Shown one piece after another: positions 42,920 through 55,273 of a stretch of DNA of 60,000 bases. The position numbers and the translations under genes were made by a program. The notes below the pieces were generated by a model that saw nothing but the letters and a program-made list of their open reading frames with translations, made no database searches and was not told where the DNA came from. The DNA comes from Membranipora membranacea (lineage: Eukaryota; Bryozoa; Gymnolaemata; Cheilostomatida; Membraniporidae), in assembly GCA_914767715.1 (NCBI GenBank), contig OU612069.1:11469387-11529386 (forward strand). Reading direction: 5' to 3'. Each line of letters opens with the position of its first letter. The first letter of the stretch is position 1.

Positions 42920-44366
42920 AACTCAAAATTCATACTTGGTCGTTTTTTTGGAAAAACATTTAAAATAAAATCTTTCCTCAAAACACTTTATTTGTTGACT
43001 TCACTCGTTTTTTAGAGGTTTTGGGACTTGAAGAACTCAAAAACCAAGATGGGCCGTTTTTTTGAAAAATCTGAAAACTTAAGTGTTTTCCCAAAAACTT
43101 AAGTTCGTTGACTTAACTCATTTTTTAGAGGTTTTGGGACTTGGAGAACTCAAAAACCAAGATGGGCCGTTATTTTGAAAAATTTGAAAACTTAAGTTTT
43201 TTCCCAAAAACTTAAGTTTTTCCCAAAAACTTCAGTTTTTTCCCAAAAACTTAAGTTTGTTGACTTAACTCATTTTTTAGAGGTTTTGGGACTTGGAGAA
43301 CCCAAAAATCAAGATGGGCCGTTATTTTGAAAAATTTGAAAACTTAAGTTTTTTCCCAAAAACTTAAGTTTTTCCCAAAAACTTCAGTTTTTTCCCAAAA
43401 ACATAAGTTTGTTGACTTAACTCATTTTTTAGAGGTTTTGGGACTTGGAGAACCCAAAAATCAAGATTGGCTGCTTTTTTGGAAAAATTTAAAACTTGAT
43501 TTTTTTTCACAAGAACTTAAGTTCGTTGACTTAACTCATTTTTTAGAGGTTTTGGGACTTGGAGAACTCAAAAATCAAGATGGGCCGTTTTTTGAAAAAT
43601 TTGAAAACTTAAGTTTTTTTCCCAAATACTGAAGTTCGTTGACTTAACTCATGTTTTAATGGTTTTGGGACTTCGAGAACTCAAAAACCAAGATGGGCCG
43701 TTTTTTTGAAAAAATTGAAAACTTAAGTTTTTTCCCAAAAACTTAAGTTCGTTGACTTAACTCATTTTTAGAGGTTTTGGGACTTGGAGAACTCAAAAAT
43801 CAAGATGGGCCGTTTTTTTGAAAAAATTGAAAATTTAAGTTTTTTCCCAAAAACGTAAGTTCGTTGACTTAACTCATTTTTTAGGGGTTTTGGGACTTGG
43901 AGAACTCAAAAATCAAGATGGGCCGTTTTTTGAAAAAATTGAAAACTTAAGTTTTTTCCCAAAAACGTAAGTTCGTTGACTTAACTCATTTTTTAGGGGT
44001 TTTGGGACTTGGAGAACTCAAAAATCAAGATGGGCCGTTTTTTTGAAAAATTTGAAAACTTAAGTTTTTCCCCAAAAACTTAAGTTCGTTGACTTAACTC
44101 ATTTTTTAGAGGTTTTGGGACTTGGAGAACTGAAAAATCAAGATGGGCCGTTTTTTTGAAAAATTTGAAAACTTAAGTTTTTTCCCAAAAAGATAAGTTT
44201 TTTCCCAAATACTTAAGTTCGTTGACTTAACTCCTTTTTTAGAGGTTTTGGGACTTGGAGAACTCATAAATCATGCTGGGCCGTTTTGGGCCGCGGGCCG
44301 TTTTGGGCTTCGGGCCGTTTTGGGCCTCGGGCCGTTTTGGGCCGCGGGCCGTTTTGGGACCGAACC
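42920..44366 (-). repeat. FB-3 right arm minisatellite
   Basis: Inverse of the left arm: GAGGTTTTGGGACTTGGAGA, CAAGATGGGCCGTTTTTTTG and GTTCGTTGACTTAACTCA recurring about every 110 bp, roughly 11 units, with some units carrying two or three CTTAAGTTTTTTCCCAAA blocks. Ends in the GC-rich cap at 44279-44360. Confidence 0.95.
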
Positions 44367-45094
44367 GTTAGCCCTCATGATTTAGCGAGTAAACTCTTTT
44401 CAACTTTTTGATAAACTCCGGGATTGAAATTGGAATCACATAGAAATTAGAGAAGCATTCTCACACCAGCAAAGCCTGTCGATACTGGCTCATTTGTAAA
44501 CTGAATGGAAACTAGATATATATAGTTAAGATTTGGGACTCCTGAACCAAAAGCCTGAGTATCAGGGAGCCTAGGAGCCTGCAGTATAAATCACTTACGT
44601 CAATCTTTGTCATCTGCTGCCATTTCTTCAGCTGCTCCACTCTCTCGGCGATCAGGTCTTCAACTGGTTCAGCATCATGTCGATTACTCTGTGAAGTACA
44701 GTGTGAGGAACAGAAATTGTCGTCCTGCATATACTTTAACAGAGTATATCAGGTAATCAAGGCGGTGTATCAGTATCACAGGCCTCTTAGCCAAGTTAAA
44801 TTAGCTAAAGACTCCAACCCAATTTCTAGTGAAGGAAAGAGGTATCAGTCTGTGGTCACTCTAAAATTGATGTTCATATTCTCTTTTCAATGTTGAATTA
44901 ATGTTTCACAGATTAGAGGTATCTTATCTTAAATCAGTAGCGTCCTACTTCTTTAAAACACAAGAATCTAATCCTAAACTATCATTCCGAAACTTAATCT
45001 ATTTAACCCCCAAGCAGATATGACTACTACTGATTACTGTCCTGCTTTTAACAGTAGTTCACAATGATACTTATCTATGATTCAAACTCAATAT

Positions 45095-45280
45095 GATTTC
45101 CGACTTGATATGAGCACAGTACGCGAATTACCTGCGTTTGACTGTGGGTCACAATGATTTCCGACTTTGATATGAGCACCTACGCGAATTACCTGTGTTT
45201 AATGGTGGTTCACAATGATTTCCAACTTTGATATGAGCACCGACGCCAATTACCTGCGTTTAACGGTGGGTCACAACGAT
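45095..45280 (+). repeat. Tandem repeat, about 68 bp unit, 2.7 copies
   Basis: Units start ATGATTTCCGACTTTGATAT and include GAGCAC, GCGAATTACCTGCGTTT and GGGTCACA. Lies inside the insertion at 44702-46215. Confidence 0.85.
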
Positions 45281-45714
45281 TAAACCTCCTTAATTTAATT
45301 TTGAATCCTGTTTCAGAGTGTTGTTATAGTAACAATTAATCACGACTTACTTCAGTTGATTGAAAAAATGTCTTATAAACTCTTAGTGAATTTGGCCTAA
45401 CGTCTGAGTACCTGACGAACTGTCCCGAATTACTTCGCCAATACTATATGCATAGAAATCAACTACAACAGTTTATTCACTAAAGCTATGGTTTATTGTC
45501 TTGATACTTATAAAAAATGATAATGTAATTCAAATGATACTCACAGTATATTAGTCCTTAGACTCCACTTTAGTTTTAGCGTTCTAACAAAGATCTCTGA
45601 TTTAAAGCTAGCATTTATTAAATCAAAATATAATATCTTTTACTAGCTATGTAAAAAGTTGACTGTGCTGCTCAAAGAATTAAACTGTACTGATTAACTG
45701 TTCAAAATTTCGGC

Positions 45715-45726
45715 CTTTATATAGGT
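45715..45726 (-). promoter_or_regulatory. TATA-like box inside the 1.5 kb insertion
   Basis: CCTTTATATAGG is palindromic enough to act on either strand. Reported only because it sits in a sequence that could be a solo LTR. Weak evidence. Confidence 0.25.
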
Positions 45727-46245
45727 GCCGTTTTTTGTGCTGACTTTGCTTGTTTTCGCCTGATTAGCTGTCAGCAGATTAGTGGATTAGTGTCTCTTGT
45801 GGCTTTGTTATATGAAACCGTTTTGTGGTCACGTCACGTGGTATAATGCTGCTGTTCCTAAGTCTACCCTCTGGAAATTATTGTTCTATTTTTGGGCTGA
45901 CTTTGTTGTTGTTATTCCATGATTGATTACTTCAGTGTCACCCTGGATGTTACTTGGTACTATGACATGTTGAAAAACCAAATTACTGTGTCACTGGAAT
46001 TCCATTTTCTGACTGGATTAGCATGCTCCGGTTGTCTTTGTTACATCTTTGATTGATCACTTCTGTATCTCTCTGCTTGTTGTTTATGTTTGTGATTACT
46101 AAATACCATGGGGGTCACTGGGTGCATTTGTTTTCATATCTATCTGTACCCTCTGACTTCTGCAGCTGGCTAAATATAACTACATATCTCAAGTGCCCAT
46201 TTTCGGTACTGACAGCAGCCTCTGTCTGTTGCAGAGCATCTAAAA

Positions 46246-47399
46246 TTGATTGTCACTATTAGCTTCAAATTGGTGCCTACAAATTTTTGGCGGACTGAAT
46301 TAATAAGCCAGGACACATGTATGTTAGAGGACACATGTATGTTAGATATTATAACGTCACACACTACTTCGGTTACAAACTAAAGATCTTCATTACCCAA
46401 ATGCTACGGATGCAGTGAGCATGGTTCTATCCCGAAAATGGGCTGGCAGCAAGTTTCCACGTTCTCATTTCCACCCTGCTACCCTCAAAATGATGCAACG
46501 ATGCGGATATGGAATGCATTATATAATTGCCTAGGGACTTGGACTTTTTAATACTGCGCAATGATGTCCGGAGAATACGAGAAGACTTCCTAGAGTAGAG
46601 ATAAGGAATAAAGATATTAAAACCAATCCAACAGTGAATGTAACTACTTGGGTGAAATTAGGTCACATACATGTATGTTACCTCTACATTATCAATCGCT
46701 ACACGCATCAAACCTCATGTGATGACTAGGGCATCCCTATAATTAAACCTTGATCTGAACCAAAGTACCCCTCTAAGTAATATGACTCAATTAATTTACC
46801 TCAATCATTTACAGCCGAGGGCCTACTTATTGCATAATTTCATAGGCCATAAAGGAAGCAGATGAGACTTTTTGCTGTAGAGAACTTCTTGGATTCAGCT
46901 TTTAATCTAATTTTAAGTAATCCAAAAATTTAATCAACGGAAAGAAAAAAGTATCCGTAAACCTTAGTTTTTATTACAACTTAAATTAAATAACAATAAA
47001 TTAAAATATGAAAACCTGACAGATCACCATGAAATTTAGAGTTAGGAATGGAGGTGTCATAAAACATGCAGCTATTATCTTTCACAACAATAACGACAAT
47101 AGGGGGCGACAGAATGTGATTCGTTGTACTTAATTTGTTCTATTCTACAAAGGGCGTTTTGCTCCCGAGGGCAAGAGTTGTGCTTTGCCACCAAAGCACA
47201 AACGGTGTTACATCCATAGCTCGTCAAACCACTAATTGGGATTCATCTACAAATGGTTAGTGCAAGGACAAAGCTTCGGCGTAGGAAACAGGAAGGTTTG
47301 TTCTTGCTATGATGTGAAAGTCTTGCAGATTAATCTGTTTTGTCCTTTATTTATTCAGGATTGGAAAAGTTTGATTTGCCTTTCCTGTTCCTAACCTAA
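46246..47399. other. Pseudogene intron remnants
   Basis: Around 47185-47260 it matches gene A sequence near 10460-10525 (TAATTGGGATTCATC shared), just downstream of exon 3, but exon 3 itself is not found. It has an 18-bp unit ACACATGTATGTTAGAGG in two copies at 46313-46345. No other feature. Confidence 0.5.
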
Positions 47400-48252
47400 C
47401 CTAGTGCTTGGCTGTTTATTTGGTCTCCAATATAATCAGAGAGTAGCAGATAGGGAACCCATCTTCATGTAAAGTCACCAGTTTTCTGCAGATCATGCAC
47501 TGCAACCGTCCCCTTCCACCAGCTAACTGAACAGTAGCAATAAAAGAGTCAGTAAATATTTGTTGTAATTGAAAATATCATCTTCGAGAGTGATCACTGT
47601 AATATTGTGTGTATTTGCCAGGCAGTTTCATTATGACTCAATTTACAGCTTGCTGACAGAAATTTTTCTTGTTGCTTAGTTGGAATATGATGGAAAGTTA
47701 AACTGCGATTTGATGTATAAATGATTTTATCTACAGCTATCATGTGAGATACTCACTGTTGCCCAATAACCCACACCTCATTTCACACAAAATAATTGGT
47801 GCCTTAATTCAATCAAAGGTTGTGCTCAGCAGTTTATGTCACTGTTCAGGCAAATACGACGACTCTATTGTTATGTATAACTATAAGACCCATGCAGAAA
47901 GGGAAACCCTGCACATCATCTAAGTCTGCTATCGACCACTGATGGAAAATTACACAGGCTATCTATTTAGTATGAACTTATCAAAAGGCAAGACTACAAG
48001 TAATGAGCCCAGGGTTTTGAAAATTGATAGAAGGCTTTGCTTTTAGTTTTCCTTGCACTGCCTATAGGTTGCTGCCATCCTGAGAGGACAGACAAGAAGT
48101 CACCAATTGAGACACACTCACCAATACATTCCTGGCAGCACTTATGACCACAAGTGAGGATTTGTTGTCTGCTCCATACAAACTCGGCATTCAGTCTCTT
48201 TGTTGATATCAGCTCCTGGGAAGAGTACAGGTTTGGAGGCTGCCATGATTGT

Positions 48253-49029
48253 AAAGGGAAAAAATCTGTTGAGGGGATCACGAGGTGATGAAATAAGCCA
48301 ACTAGAAAACAAGACAGCTAATGCATGAATGAGGTCATTAAATATTTTATCAGCATGGAATTTATAACATTTACTTCGTATTTTATGTAATATAATATGT
48401 TATTGTAAATGAATTTTGTGTTTGATTAATCAGACTGTAATTTGGAGTTGTTCACTCCTTGGCTCAGATCCCAAATAATAAAATATCCTCCAATTTTCTG
48501 TTTTAGAATCCGCGATATGTATGGTTCAAATAGTGCGAATGCAATGATAGAAGATCTGGACTTATAATTGCTGATAATTCGGTTATTAAAGAGAGACTTC
48601 AAAACACAACTGAACTGTTGATCAACAATACCTCAGCGGTGAGTAGAGCTACTATCGTACAATGTGCGCTAGCCTCAACTACTGAGCACTGGTTTAGTTT
48701 TGAGTTTGGTGCAATTCTCGGTGGAATTGCTCAAGGATTTATTTTAAACAATGATAAGAAAATATAAATATGGTTCTATTCGTCAGGCAATAAATCAATC
48801 AATAATTTGACAATATCTTGGCATTTATCGATTAGTCATAAAAATACATAAACATTCAAAATCTTTATAATAAGATCTTACCCTTGGTGCAGATGACCTC
48901 GAATTCTGTGTGATATTCAGTGTGATATCTCTGTGTATCTAAACTATCTTAGACTAGGTTCCTCACTGTGAATCGCGGTATTTGTATCTCTGTGTATCTA
49001 AACTATGTCAGACTAGCTTATACCCAATT
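48253..49029. other. Upstream of the pseudogene start
   Basis: AT-rich, no coding frame. TCTGTGTATCTAAACTATNTN occurs twice (48932-48950 and 48990-49008). Nothing recognised. Confidence 0.4.
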
Positions 49030-51009
49030 TTTTGGAAAAAATTTTATGTGACACTATGTGGATCACTTGCAGGTATTTTCACTCGCAGCCATTAGAAAGT
49101 ATTTCTATGTTTTCCCATTGTGATGAACTAGAAACTACTGGGCAAGCTTAATTTTTTTCACTGCCACTTGCCAGCCATATTAGCTGTTTCCTGTCTCTCT
49201 TACTTATATGTTACACACTCAAGGGGCTTATTTTATTTTTGATTAAATGAAGTGCAAGCAGACTGTGTAGGAATGATCGGATGCGAGGTGTAAAAGTATT
49301 GTATATGATGTTGATGTTCACATTTACAAATAAACAACCATCAGAGAAAATTGCATCACACCACTCCCCCCCCCCCCCCCTGAACCAAATGATCTCTTTT
49401 TTTGAGTATGGTGAAAAATCTGAAATATCTGCAAACCAAATGTCACATCGGTGAGAATGCGAAATTATATTGGCTTTCTTAGCACTCATATAACCATCTT
49501 AATATCAGTTGTGTGGGTAGAATTTTCTGAAAGTTGGTAGAACGCAGAGGATGGGTGCAAATAAAAAGATTTGATCCAATGATATATATTAATTTGGTTA
49601 AAAGATTTTAATTCATATTGTATACTATTATAGGTGGTTTAAAGACGAAATAAATTATTAAAGTCTCACATTACGCCCTCTCTACTCTTCTCAATTGAAG
49701 ATTGGAGTTGCAAAGACACAATATTATGGTGTTTTCTACATAATGTGTTGCAACTGATAACTTACTGCAATTTTCATACAATTTTCCAGACTGAGTTAGG
49801 GAATTTAAGAAAATCTAGAGTCAATCTGGACAAGTATTAATCTTGAGTTTTCCGTTTGACGTTTTTTTGCTATTCTCAGCAGAAGATTTTATGTATTTAT
49901 TGATTTAACCTGTTGTGTTGGCTTGAATAGTTTCGGCAATACAAACACGAGTGGCCACTCTGGAGAAGGAATTTAGAGCGTGAAATGACATAGCCAAACC
50001 AAAACCCGAGATCTTCAAGCTCAAGATTTTTGAACCACTGGTTACTTATACGCATTGTATAATTGGAAGTTATAATACTGGACGGATAAAATGAACTCAC
50101 TGTGTGTGTAACATTTCAGTTAGAGAGAAAGTACACAGTCAAACTGGCAGGCAAGTGGTAGGGGCTAAAACCGGCTAGCCAGGTAATTCGGATTTTATCC
50201 TGATGATGTGTTTGCGGTTGAGATTTTTAGTAATAACACAAATCATTTTGTCCCCTGACTGGTAAAGAAATCACTTGCAAGTCATCTAATAGTGTGACAT
50301 GAAAAGTTTTACAAAGAAAAAAATCTAAAGACGATAAAGGCATGCAGCGAACTTTTTCACTTCCAATCGCTTTTCCACAGGCTACTTGAAACCCATGTTA
50401 TCACAAATCATCCTCAGTAGCTGGAGCTGAACAGATAAAATAAACTGACTGAGTGTGCGACATATTAGTTAGAGCGACAGGACACAGTCGAAGCCCTGTC
50501 ATTGCGATTTAAGCTCATGTGTTTGCAGTTGATATTTACTTATTTTAATGGGCGAATAAGAAAATGTTTATACTGACTGGAAGATGAAATACCTGCAGGT
50601 GATCTAAATGTAAATGGTGTTACATGTGAAATGAAATTCTCTGAAAAAATGGCTATATGTGCTCCATAAACTAAATTTGTATGTCCAATTCTAATCTTTT
50701 AAATGAAAAAGTCAACGATTCATGCACTATACACGCACAACCAGATTTTTTTGCGTCATGGAATTGAAAGTGAAAGTACCTGCAAGTGATCCACATGGTG
50801 TCACAAAATTTTTTTCCCGAAAAAATGGCTATAAGCGCTCTAAAAATCTAAATTGCCACACCCAGTACGTAAATTCTCAATGATAAGTTATATGATACAG
50901 GCACTAGCCATGCACAACCAGATTGCGTTGTGTCATGGATTTCGCAATAATTAAGTAGGACGTTTTTAGCACTGCATTGTCCACTCTAGAGTATATAATA
51001 ACTCTATGA
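49030..51009. mobile_element. FB-5c: inverted-arm element copy without nested inserts
   Basis: Left part 49030-49500 matches 16270-17776, and right part 49500-51009 matches 21115-22553, both without FB-2 and the TTAA element: it is the empty-site reference for both. The right end has CTCTAGAGTATATAATAACT as in 22553; the left end is truncated, so no target duplication is available. The poly-C run is at 49367-49380. Confidence 0.82.
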
Positions 51010-52470
51010 TTTTAACAATCGATGGGTTGAAACTTGATCATGTATGCAGTAATTTTACACCCGCTTGCACATTTACAACAATTTGGCTCATGTCACATTT
51101 TTAGAGCCGACCTGCCTATGCTAATACCTTATGAATAGATCCGACACTCGCTTATGCCTATTCATCAATACAATATAGTTATGTATACGTAGGGTAAGAT
51201 AAGAACTTCCTCATCTCAGTGCGGGTAAATCATCGTAAATATCCAAACTATCTGCAATAGAAATACAGAATTTGTGATGAGTGCTTGGGTTATCAGTAAA
51301 AGGCTACATTACATGCCTATCTCTGACTGTTGCGACAGCACCAATTCTTGCTGTCCTGTGTGATAACTTTTCCTACATCATTTTAATATTAAACTGTTTC
51401 TATCCATCTAATGACTAACCTCAACCTGAAGAGGTTTTTTAACAATGTGTGTACATTGTTTACTTACATTGAAATGTAATAAGTCGAACCATTGAGGCTA
51501 ACAAGAAAATACTAGAGCATCATGTCATTAGCACTTGTTATAAAATCCACCATATTAAACCAAGGAGTAAGAGTTTCTTTAACTCCTTGGCTTTCAAATA
51601 TGAGCCATCTATATGATTTATAAGCAAGGTACTAAAGCTATGTTTCGAGTTGTTATCATGGCTCTCGTGCCTCTTTTTTTCTAGTTTGGAGACAAAAATC
51701 AAGGTCATAATGTTTTGAGCGCAATAGAGAAAGCAAATAGAGCCTGCTTGGATCCTATTCAAATAGAAGCTTTTGAAGTAGAAAGTTTGCTGTGCTTTCA
51801 AGAGATCATATAAGATTTGAGCTTGTGGTTCGGCTCGGGGCTGCCCCTAAGACTTTGCTGAATAATGTTAGATTTTCGAGGCTCATATCTAATTATTTTG
51901 TTATACAGATGCAAAGGAACAAACAGAAACTGGACGTGTAGACCTATTTTGAAAAAGACTTTTTATTACTTTCCAAGAGTGATAATAAAATGACACAATG
52001 CATGTATATATATTGCTTGATCTGCAGTGCCTGTCTCAATCTGTGTCGGTTCTTCAATTTAAGGCCTTTATTCCTCTTTAACTGACAACGAGAAACAAAC
52101 AACAGTACCAATAAGATTCAACCAGACTATATTCATACAATATATGCACAGCGATTCAAGTGTGCATCTCACATAAGATAATGATCTCACCTGCTCAGTT
52201 TCGTGGCTGGGGAGTAATCCCCTCTGTACACCTGAAGAGACAACTCTTGGATTGGTAACAAGACTTGGTAACCTCCACTAATGATGTGGACTGTTAGTAA
52301 TGAGCTCCTACTGGTGGAGTATACCGCGTGTGTCTGGTGCTGAACTGCCGCCCTGGAATCGGCTGATAAGATAATTTGGTACCGGACGGATGTAAGCGAG
52401 TCCGCTATGTATGATATTCGGTATTCTCCACTCACACAGGTGGTATAATTCTGATACATTGAATTGTACT
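51010..52470. other. Unassigned region
   Basis: Short frames only (51538-51801 and 52187-52459, minus). Neither carries a motif I know nor links by splice sites to a longer gene. No element ends seen. Confidence 0.4.
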
Positions 52471-52479
52471 ATTGAGTTG

Positions 52480-52645
52480 CATTGAGTTTAGTGTTCTGAT
52501 ATAATTCTGAAATAATTCTGATACTCTTTATCTCTGCAACTCTTCTTCTGCAATTCTTTATCTGGTATTTTGGAACTCTCTTTCTTCTGGAATTATTATT
52601 CTGGTATTTTTGAGCTCTTCTTCTTCTGGAATTCTTCCTCTGGAC
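52480..52645. repeat. Degenerate tandem repeat rich in TTCTGGAATTCTT
   Basis: Imperfect units with TTCTTCTGGAATTCTT and TCTGGTATTTTGGAACTC, about three to four copies. Flanked by a duplicated segment (about 52370-52440 and 52680-52740, sharing GAGNAAGTCNGCTATGT-like sequence). Confidence 0.65.
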
Positions 52646-54330
52646 TTGGCAAACAATGTAACTTGGTAACGCCTTGAACTGAGGAGAGCAAGTCAGCTAT
52701 GTTTGATACTTGGCATCATCCATTCCTGTAGGTGGTTTAGTGACTGTTTCATGCTGATTGGTTTGCCTAGATAAAGCTGCTGGCTAGCAATTCACAATTT
52801 TGCTGTTTAGTAGGAAACAGAAGATTGGGCTGCCCCTAAAGAGGGACACAAGGCATCCTAAATCTTCATACTGAGAATGTGATATATACTAGAAAACTAG
52901 AATACATCCTAGATGTGAGGCCTATGAAGACCTCCTGAATGTGAATGTGCAGGGAGCTGCCAAAACTGCACTGGTACTGGCCATCGGCAGTGATTATTTG
53001 ATCCACTAGGCTGAGAAGATTCACAATATAAGATTAACCTAGAGTGCTTTGGTTTCTTTATAGGTAATGTCTGCGTCCAACCAAGAAAAGCTCAAGCCTA
53101 CATAGATGGCCTTCGTCAATAGCACCATTATCAGAATTATTGTTCGCCTCAAAAGGCTCTTGCTGACATACTATGCCATACTATACATTTTATGCCCAAC
53201 AATGGTTATTTACGCCTGTTTTGTTGGAGCACCGTGGCTTTCTTACCCTAAGCACACAATCAACTTAGCCCAATTAGTGTAATTATGTGTACCGTAAAGT
53301 GAATTTCTGAGTTGTGTTCCTTCTTTGTGGGAGGGGACAACTCATTGCATCTCACAAAAAATTCTAAAACAAATGATGGCTGTCTTATAACAATGGTAAA
53401 TAAGAGGATATTTTCTAGGAAATATACTCAGGTTTAATGTTATCTAAATATTGGTTATAATGTTCTGCCACTCATCAGCAATATTGCCAACAATGAGTGT
53501 TGCTGATGAGCTTTCGCCCCTTTGTATTCAATAGCTGTGTACGAGTGTTTACATGGCTATCCATTTTGTTAGCTTTATTTCTGTATTTCAATTTTTCTAT
53601 GACCAGCCTCAGTCAAGTCAAATGAGGAAAATCCCAATATGAGCATTTGTTTATACTCTAACAGTGGTCAGATCTTCTTCCATTAATACAAATACTTTCA
53701 GCAGTAATACTTACCAAATTTTCACACCACATGGCAGGATTAGCACGCGGACCAGTAAGTTCAAGATCCAACAGCTAACAGACTAAACAGACTAACAGCA
53801 GAAATAAACTGATGGATTGCAGCAAATTATGACCGGCCATCCAAGTCAATCTCGCAACGTCATTTGGTAATCAAACTGCCAGATTTTCTGATAAGGAAAA
53901 CCTTTTGCTTCATAAATTTGACAAAAGCGCTAAGTTGACCTGTATTGGTAAATGAAAAAGTGACAAACAGAACATATTGCTGTCCCTGAATTCCCTTCTC
54001 TAGCCTTTGGCAAGGGAAGTTTCAATGAATCAAGTATTACCTACAGACTTACAGAAACACAAGATCAAACAGTTTTCAAGTTGTCACTGAGTGTGTTTAG
54101 AAGTAACTAGGCTTGGCAGAATCCTATCTCCTAAATTTAGGATGAGATATGTACAGTTTCTTGAAGAGCAAGAGCAGAAGATTGGTTGTGTCTTTTTGCA
54201 GAGAAAAGTGACGATTGTTTGCTGCAATATTATCCGTATCATGAGAGTCATCCTAGTATTTGGAAGTTATAAAAATAAGTCAAGTGGTATTACATTCATA
54301 TATTGTGTGACAGAGTCTGCAGCGAATATA

Positions 54331-54620
54331 ACCTTGAATATATAAATATATCTTTATCCTGGAGGTGGAGATTTCTTGATGATCAGCTAGATGGATATTT
54401 TGTTTTGATATGGTTTCAAGATAGGGTGAGATAGAACAGCGCTGTAATTTACACAAGGCCATTGATTATCAGAGAAATATTGACTTTCCACATTAAATGG
54501 TTGGCATGATCAGCTCATTACACACAAGCAATGTGTAGTTGTCAGGAAACCAACCTTTTATATTTTCCTGACAATTTATTCGTTGGAGACACACGCAGAG
54601 GATATGAAGGTATATCATTA
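54331..54620. other. Stretch specific to arm B
   Basis: In arm A ATAACCTTGATATCCAAGAT is continuous at 6513-6532; here about 290 bp separate the halves. No inverted ends seen. It could be an insertion in B or a deletion in A. The halves share only TATC/GATATC at the joint. Confidence 0.75.
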
Positions 54621-55133
54621 TCGATATCCAAGATTAAACTTTCAGCATTTAGGGAAAAATTAAACATTTTAAGAAAAAATGTCTAAATCAAGCCTTTCTT
54701 CATCACAAACTTTGAAAAATTTGACCAATCATCAAACTTTCATTTTTTAATACCAAGGTTACCCATAACTTTATTTGCCTAAACAAAAAAAAGAGGGTGT
54801 GAAAACTCAAAATACACTCAAAACTCAGAATCATTAACTGTGCAGCATCCCCTTTTTGTCCCCTCTTTATACGTAGATAATATATATGTAGTATACGTGT
54901 GTGTGTAAAGATTCTCACGGAGTAAGGAACAATTTTGAAATAATAATTTTTAGAAGTGATTCATTATAATGTTTACCACATAAAATATTATTTACCCCTG
55001 AGGGCATATAGAGCGTCAAAAGAAAGTATCTGTCCCAGCTGATAAAAACCTGACAGTACATTGTTTCTTAGTTCCAATCTTCACTTTTGAGGTGATCGTA
55101 AATATTTCACAATATAGCGCTACGGGTAGAAGC

Positions 55134-55273
55134 TTACTCTGTTGTGGTTTGTTTGAAAATCTTGATGTTCTTATCATTGAATCCAGCGACAGCCAGCTCA
55201 TGATCTCTCACACTGATATCTTGACAAGAGGGAACGGTAAGCTGATCATGTTTCATCTCGTTCAGTTTTAACC
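55134..55273 (-). CDS. Gene B exon 7: last blade and stop
   Basis: GLKLNEMKHDQLTVPSCQDI then ELAVAGFNDKNIKIF, ending in TAA. One codon longer than gene A (TVPSC versus PAVC). Confidence 0.82.

Larger units (their letters stand above)
32923..44366. mobile_element. Giant foldback (MULE-like) transposon FB-3, 11.4 kb
   Basis: Flanked by the 8-bp direct repeat GTTAGCCC (32915-32922 and 44367-44374). Both ends start with a GC-rich cap of three to four CGGCCCAAAACGGCCCG units, then a dozen or so copies of a unit of about 110 bp in opposite orientation (32980-34590 and 42920-44278). The interior holds a multi-exon minus-strand gene for a PHD/FLYWCH/MULE-type transposase, a LINE fragment and a SINE-like fragment. 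It sits next to exon 4 of the TRIM-like pseudogene, and flanking sequences on both sides resemble intron 4 of gene A, consistent with insertion there. Confidence 0.9.
44702..46215. mobile_element. 1.5 kb insertion inside pseudogene exon 4, type unknown
   Basis: Gene A reads GTACAGCCTCTGTC without interruption. Here GTACAG is followed by TGTGAGGAAC..., and the exon resumes at CAGCCTCTG. No inverted ends were found. It begins TG and has ACTGACAG at the far end; a TATA-like box and internal tandem repeats would suit a solo LTR, but a clean 4-6 bp target duplication is not seen (only CAG is shared). Left as unclassified. Confidence 0.7.
44599..48246 (-). pseudogene. TRIM-like pseudogene between genes A and B
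   Basis: Exon 1 (48246-48122) is 125 nt against 130 in gene A: a 5-nt loss after CRVCMEQ shifts the frame before TCGHKCCQEC. Exon 2 (about 47525-47400) has lost two bases in the YVSDYI region and reads into a stop, and its acceptor AG is changed. Exon 3 is not found. Exon 4 (44599-44701 and 46216-46240) is interrupted by 1.5 kb. Exons 5-7 are absent to the left, where FB-3 and unrelated sequence lie. It is useful as an outgroup that still shows empty sites for insertions in gene A. Confidence 0.85.

Noticed and set aside
43438-43632. 64-codon frame with LGEPKNQDW repeats
   Set aside because: Translation of the FB-3 arm minisatellite.
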